A DNA stretch of 64,000 nt from Vibrio fortis (lineage in GTDB: Bacteria > Pseudomonadota > Gammaproteobacteria > Enterobacterales > Vibrionaceae). Below, in pieces: positions 55,501-61,500 of this stretch; position 1 is the first letter of the stretch; the number at the start of each line of letters is the position of its first letter. The stretch is taken from positions 1,426,001-1,490,000 of the forward strand of contig NZ_AP025487.1 in the NCBI RefSeq assembly GCF_024347475.1. The letters are read 5' to 3'. The notes under the pieces are model-generated. The model had not been told where the DNA came from and ran no database searches. It saw nothing but the letters and a program-made list of their open reading frames with translations. Both the position numbers and the translations under genes were made by a program.

Positions 55501-58500
55501 TCGCTGGTGAAGGCGGACAACACCGACGTGAGCGTGACGGTAGAAGACACGATCGATACGGTGACGGCGCACCTAACGGCATCAGAGACGGTAGCGGAAG
55601 GTGGTGAAATCACCTACACGGTGACGTTGCGAGATGCAGACAACAATCCGGTAGACGCGAAAGAAGCGGTGACAGTGACGGTGACGTTGCCAGATGGCAC
55701 GACGACCGATGTGGTTATCGGTGCGGACTCAAGCAGCAACAGCGTGGAGTTCACGGTCGAGAATGACATCTACGACATCGACAGCGTGAGCGGCAGCATT
55801 ACGGACATCAGTGGTGGTGCGAGCTTCGAGAAACTGGAGTACAACGGCGATGCACAAAGCACGGGCGTGACGGACACCGACAGCATCGATACGGTGACGG
55901 TTGACCTGTCAGCGGATGTGTCGAGCATCGCGGAAGGTGTGGATGGCGATAACCAGCCGAATCAAATCACGTACACGGCGACGTTAAGTGGTGGTGAGGC
56001 GAAGAACGACATCAAGGTAACGCTGGCGAACGGTGAAGAGATCACCATCAAAGCGGGCGAGACCAGCGGCAGCGTGAGCGTTGCTGTTCAGGGCGACGAT
56101 GTGTACCGAGATGGTGAGACCATCGAAAACAGCATCAAAGAGGTGAGTGAAGAAGCCGGCAACCCACAACTGGAGTCGCTGGTGAAGGCGGACAACACCG
56201 ACGTGAGCGTGACGGTAGAAGACACGATCGATACGGTGACGGCGCACCTAACGGCATCAGAGACGGTAGCGGAAGGTGGTGAAATCACCTACACGGTGAC
56301 GTTGCGAGATGCAGACAACAATCCGGTAGACGCGAAAGAAGCGGTGACAGTGACGGTGACGTTGCCAGATGGCACGACGACCGATGTGGTTATCGGTGCG
56401 GACTCAAGCAGCAACAGCGTGGAGTTCACGGTCGAGAATGACATCTACGACATCGACAGCGTGAGCGGCAGCATTACGGACATCAGTGGTGGTGCGAGCT
56501 TCGAGAAACTGGAGTACAACGGCGATGCACAAAGCACGGGCGTGACGGACACCGACAGCATCGATACGGTGACGGTTGACCTGTCAGCGGATGTGTCGAG
56601 CATCGCGGAAGGTGTGGATGGCGATAACCAGCCGAATCAAATCACGTACACGGCGACGTTAAGTGGTGGTGAGGCGAAGAACGACATCAAGGTAACGCTG
56701 GCGAACGGTGAAGAGATCACCATCAAAGCGGGCGAGACCAGCGGCAGCGTGAGCGTTGCTGTTCAGGGCGACGATGTGTACCGAGATGGTGAGACCATCG
56801 AAAACAGCATCAAAGAGGTGAGTGAAGAAGCCGGCAACCCACAACTGGAGTCGCTGGTGAAGGCGGACAACACCGACGTGAGCGTGACGGTAGAAGACAC
56901 GATCGATACGGTGACGGCGCACCTAACGGCATCAGAGACGGTAGCGGAAGGTGGTGAAATCACCTACACGGTGACGTTGCGAGATGCAGACAACAATCCG
57001 GTAGACGCGAAAGAAGCGGTGACAGTGACGGTGACGTTGCCAGATGGCACGACGACCGATGTGGTTATCGGTGCGGACTCAAGCAGCAACAGCGTGGAGT
57101 TCACGGTCGAGAATGACATCTACGACATCGACAGCGTGAGCGGCAGCATTACGGACATCAGTGGTGGTGCGAGCTTCGAGAAACTGGAGTACAACGGCGA
57201 TGCACAAAGCACGGGCGTGACGGACACCGACAGCATCGATACGGTGACGGTTGACCTGTCAGCGGATGTGTCGAGCATCGCGGAAGGTGTGGATGGCGAT
57301 AACCAGCCGAATCAAATCACGTACACGGCGACGTTAAGTGGTGGTGAGGCGAAGAACGACATCAAGGTAACGCTGGCGAACGGTGAAGAGATCACCATCA
57401 AAGCGGGCGAGACCAGCGGCAGCGTGAGCGTTGCTGTTCAGGGCGACGATGTGTACCGAGATGGTGAGACCATCGAAAACAGCATCAAAGAGGTGAGTGA
57501 AGAAGCCGGCAACCCACAACTGGAGTCGCTGGTGAAGGCGGACAACACCGACGTGAGCGTGACGGTAGAAGACACGATCGATACGGTGACGGCGCACCTA
57601 ACGGCATCAGAGACGGTAGCGGAAGGTGGTGAAATCACCTACACGGTGACGTTGCGAGATGCAGACAACAATCCGGTAGACGCGAAAGAAGCGGTGACAG
57701 TGACGGTGACGTTGCCAGATGGCACGACGACCGATGTGGTTATCGGTGCGGACTCAAGCAGCAACAGCGTGGAGTTCACGGTCGAGAATGACATCTACGA
57801 CATCGACAGCGTGAGCGGCAGCATTACGGACATCAGTGGTGGTGCGAGCTTCGAGAAACTGGAGTACAACGGCGATGCACAAAGCACGGGCGTGACGGAC
57901 ACCGACAGCATCGATACGGTGACGGTTGACCTGTCAGCGGATGTGTCGAGCATCGCGGAAGGTGTGGATGGCGATAACCAGCCGAATCAAATCACGTACA
58001 CGGCGACGTTAAGTGGTGGTGAGGCGAAGAACGACATCAAGGTAACGCTGGCGAACGGTGAAGAGATCACCATCAAAGCGGGCGAGACCAGCGGCAGCGT
58101 GAGCGTTGCTGTTCAGGGCGACGATGTGTACCGAGATGGTGAGACCATCGAAAACAGCATCAAAGAGGTGAGTGAAGAAGCCGGCAACCCACAACTGGAG
58201 TCGCTGGTGAAGGCGGACAACACCGACGTGAGCGTGACGGTAGAAGACACGATCGATACGGTGACGGCGCACCTAACGGCATCAGAGACGGTAGCGGAAG
58301 GTGGTGAAATCACCTACACGGTGACGTTGCGAGATGCAGACAACAATCCGGTAGACGCGAAAGAAGCGGTGACAGTGACGGTGACGTTGCCAGATGGCAC
58401 GACGACCGATGTGGTTATCGGTGCGGACTCAAGCAGCAACAGCGTGGAGTTCACGGTCGAGAATGACATCTACGACATCGACAGCGTGAGCGGCAGCATT

Positions 58501-61500
58501 ACGGACATCAGTGGTGGTGCGAGCTTCGAGAAACTGGAGTACAACGGCGATGCACAAAGCACGGGCGTGACGGACACCGACAGCATCGATACGGTGACGG
58601 TTGACCTGTCAGCGGATGTGTCGAGCATCGCGGAAGGTGTGGATGGCGATAACCAGCCGAATCAAATCACGTACACGGCGACGTTAAGTGGTGGTGAGGC
58701 GAAGAACGACATCAAGGTAACGCTGGCGAACGGTGAAGAGATCACCATCAAAGCGGGCGAGACCAGCGGCAGCGTGAGCGTTGCTGTTCAGGGCGACGAT
58801 GTGTACCGAGATGGTGAGACCATCGAAAACAGCATCAAAGAGGTGAGTGAAGAAGCCGGCAACCCACAACTGGAGTCGCTGGTGAAGGCGGACAACACCG
58901 ACGTGAGCGTGACGGTAGAAGACACGATCGATACGGTGACGGCGCACCTAACGGCATCAGAGACGGTAGCGGAAGGTGGTGAAATCACCTACACGGTGAC
59001 GTTGCGAGATGCAGACAACAATCCGGTAGACGCGAAAGAAGCGGTGACAGTGACGGTGACGTTGCCAGATGGCACGACGACCGATGTGGTTATCGGTGCG
59101 GACTCAAGCAGCAACAGCGTGGAGTTCACGGTCGAGAATGACATCTACGACATCGACAGCGTGAGCGGCAGCATTACGGACATCAGTGGTGGTGCGAGCT
59201 TCGAGAAACTGGAGTACAACGGCGATGCACAAAGCACGGGCGTGACGGACACCGACAGCATCGATACGGTGACGGTTGACCTGTCAGCGGATGTGTCGAG
59301 CATCGCGGAAGGTGTGGATGGCGATAACCAGCCGAATCAAATCACGTACACGGCGACGTTAAGTGGTGGTGAGGCGAAGAACGACATCAAGGTAACGCTG
59401 GCGAACGGTGAAGAGATCACCATCAAAGCGGGCGAGACCAGCGGCAGCGTGAGCGTTGCTGTTCAGGGCGACGATGTGTACCGAGATGGTGAGACCATCG
59501 AAAACAGCATCAAAGAGGTGAGTGAAGAAGCCGGCAACCCACAACTGGAGTCGCTGGTGAAGGCGGACAACACCGACGTGAGCGTGACGGTAGAAGACAC
59601 GATCGATACGGTGACGTTAACCTTGAATGACGTGACCGTGAATGAAGGCATTGGTCAGGCGAGCATTTCCGCGACACTAAACCACACGCCAGAAACCGAA
59701 ATTGTGGTTACGCTGGACAATGGTGCGACGATTACGTTTGGCACCGATTACGTGGCGGGCGATGAAGTGACGTCAACACCGTTCTCTGTAACAGGTGATT
59801 CAGTTCTTAATGTCCACACCTTTACAGGTGGTAATTTTGAAGTGCTTGATGTAAGCGATAAAGCGCAGGTTATGTTTAACGACAAACCAACCGCCATCGA
59901 CTTTTCAGTAACCCTAGACAACCAAGATGAAGCGTTCTTCACGTTTGATGGTGGTCAATCTGGTTCAGAAGATAACGTATCAGATCAAGAGGATGATATC
60001 GCTGGTACACCTGTCCAAATAGTTATGTTAGAAGAACCATTATTTGGAACTATTTACGATGTTTCATCTGGTACAGAAGTACCAGTTAGTTCTGATACAC
60101 CTATTAGTAGCGATGCTCAATTAAAGTACGTTGAAGACATTAACGCTGTAGACAATCTAGACTTTGTCGCTTCTGACTTCTCGTCTGAGGTTAGTGCCGG
60201 TGCTAGTTCAGTTGACTTCTTGGATGGAAATGTGTCCATTTCAGCGGGTACTTATACAGGCAACGCTCCCACCCCTGGAAATGTTGGTTCTACGGCAACA
60301 TATTTGTCTTATGTAAGTGGTTCGAATAAAGATGGCTTTGGAGTAAGCAATTCACCTAGTTCAAACAGCGAATTAGATGTTACTAATAAAGAATTTATTT
60401 CGATTGATTATAGCTCAAGCGGTGCCGTTATTACCGAAGCCAACATTGAATTTGGCAGTGTATATAGTCACTACAATAAAGGGGATGATGCTGAAGGCGA
60501 GATTAATATCGTGGCATTGGATGCCGAAGGCAATGTGGTTGCACAATTTAATTACGACGCCGACGAAGACAACGGTGACTTCCCACTTGTAATCGACAGT
60601 AACGGCGTAGCATCTGTTAATGTAAACGTCCCTGATGGCTTTACTGAGTTAAGAGTTTATACCACTCAAGACGGTTCAGACACGCCAACTACCAATTCGA
60701 ACATTACACTAAAAGGCGTTGATGTAGTAAGTGCCGAGCTTTCTGAAGAGATTGATTATCAATCGGTCGACTCCAGCGGTTTGGTGAGTGACGAAATAGC
60801 GCAGTTAACTATTGTGCTAAATGATACTGATCTGGCGCCTGTCGCGCAGAACGATACTGTTTCTGTGTTCGGTGGTTTATCTGGTTACTATTACAGTTCT
60901 AATGACAGCGTTAATGGTAACATTGACTCTGTTCAAGACGCTCTTGATGTTATTGCTAGTAAAGATGCTGACCTAACATTTGATGCTAAAGACATTAACT
61001 ACACACTAGACGAAAATAACAGCGGTTTAAGCTCTCAAAGTCAGTTTGAAGATTTCTTGAATAGTGACGCTGGCTCTGTTGAAGGCACTGTTGGCGCCCA
61101 TACTGACGGCGTAGTTCAAATGAGTGGTTCAGTTTATCTCGCAGCCGGCGATTATGCGTTTAAAGTTACCGCTGATGATGGCTACACGATATTAATCGAT
61201 GGGGTGGCCGTTGCGACTGTTGATCAGAATCAGTCATCAACTACGACTCTGCATGATGCATTTACGATTGGCAGTGATGGTTACCATTCCATCGAAATCG
61301 TGTATTGGGATCAAGGTGGCGCTGCTAACCTAGATATCAATTTGGGCACGGTTGATAGCAATGGAAACTACAACAATGGAGAGCATGACTTAAATGACTT
61401 CCCATTGATTGGCGACGTGCTGTCAGTGCGAGAGGGAGAATCTTTAACTATGGATTCGTCACTTCTTCTTGCTAACGACTACGATCCAAACACAGGTGAT

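Noticed and set aside
29905..59604. CRISPR array or satellite DNA
   Set aside because: The units are contiguous, 675 bp long, without spacers, in frame and coding. No cas genes are present.
30334..59651. Minus-strand open frames of 87 and 66 residues recurring every 675 bp
   Set aside because: They are antisense shadows of the adhesin repeat. They recur because the unit recurs, have no ribosome-binding sites or family resemblance, and the plus frame is open throughout.
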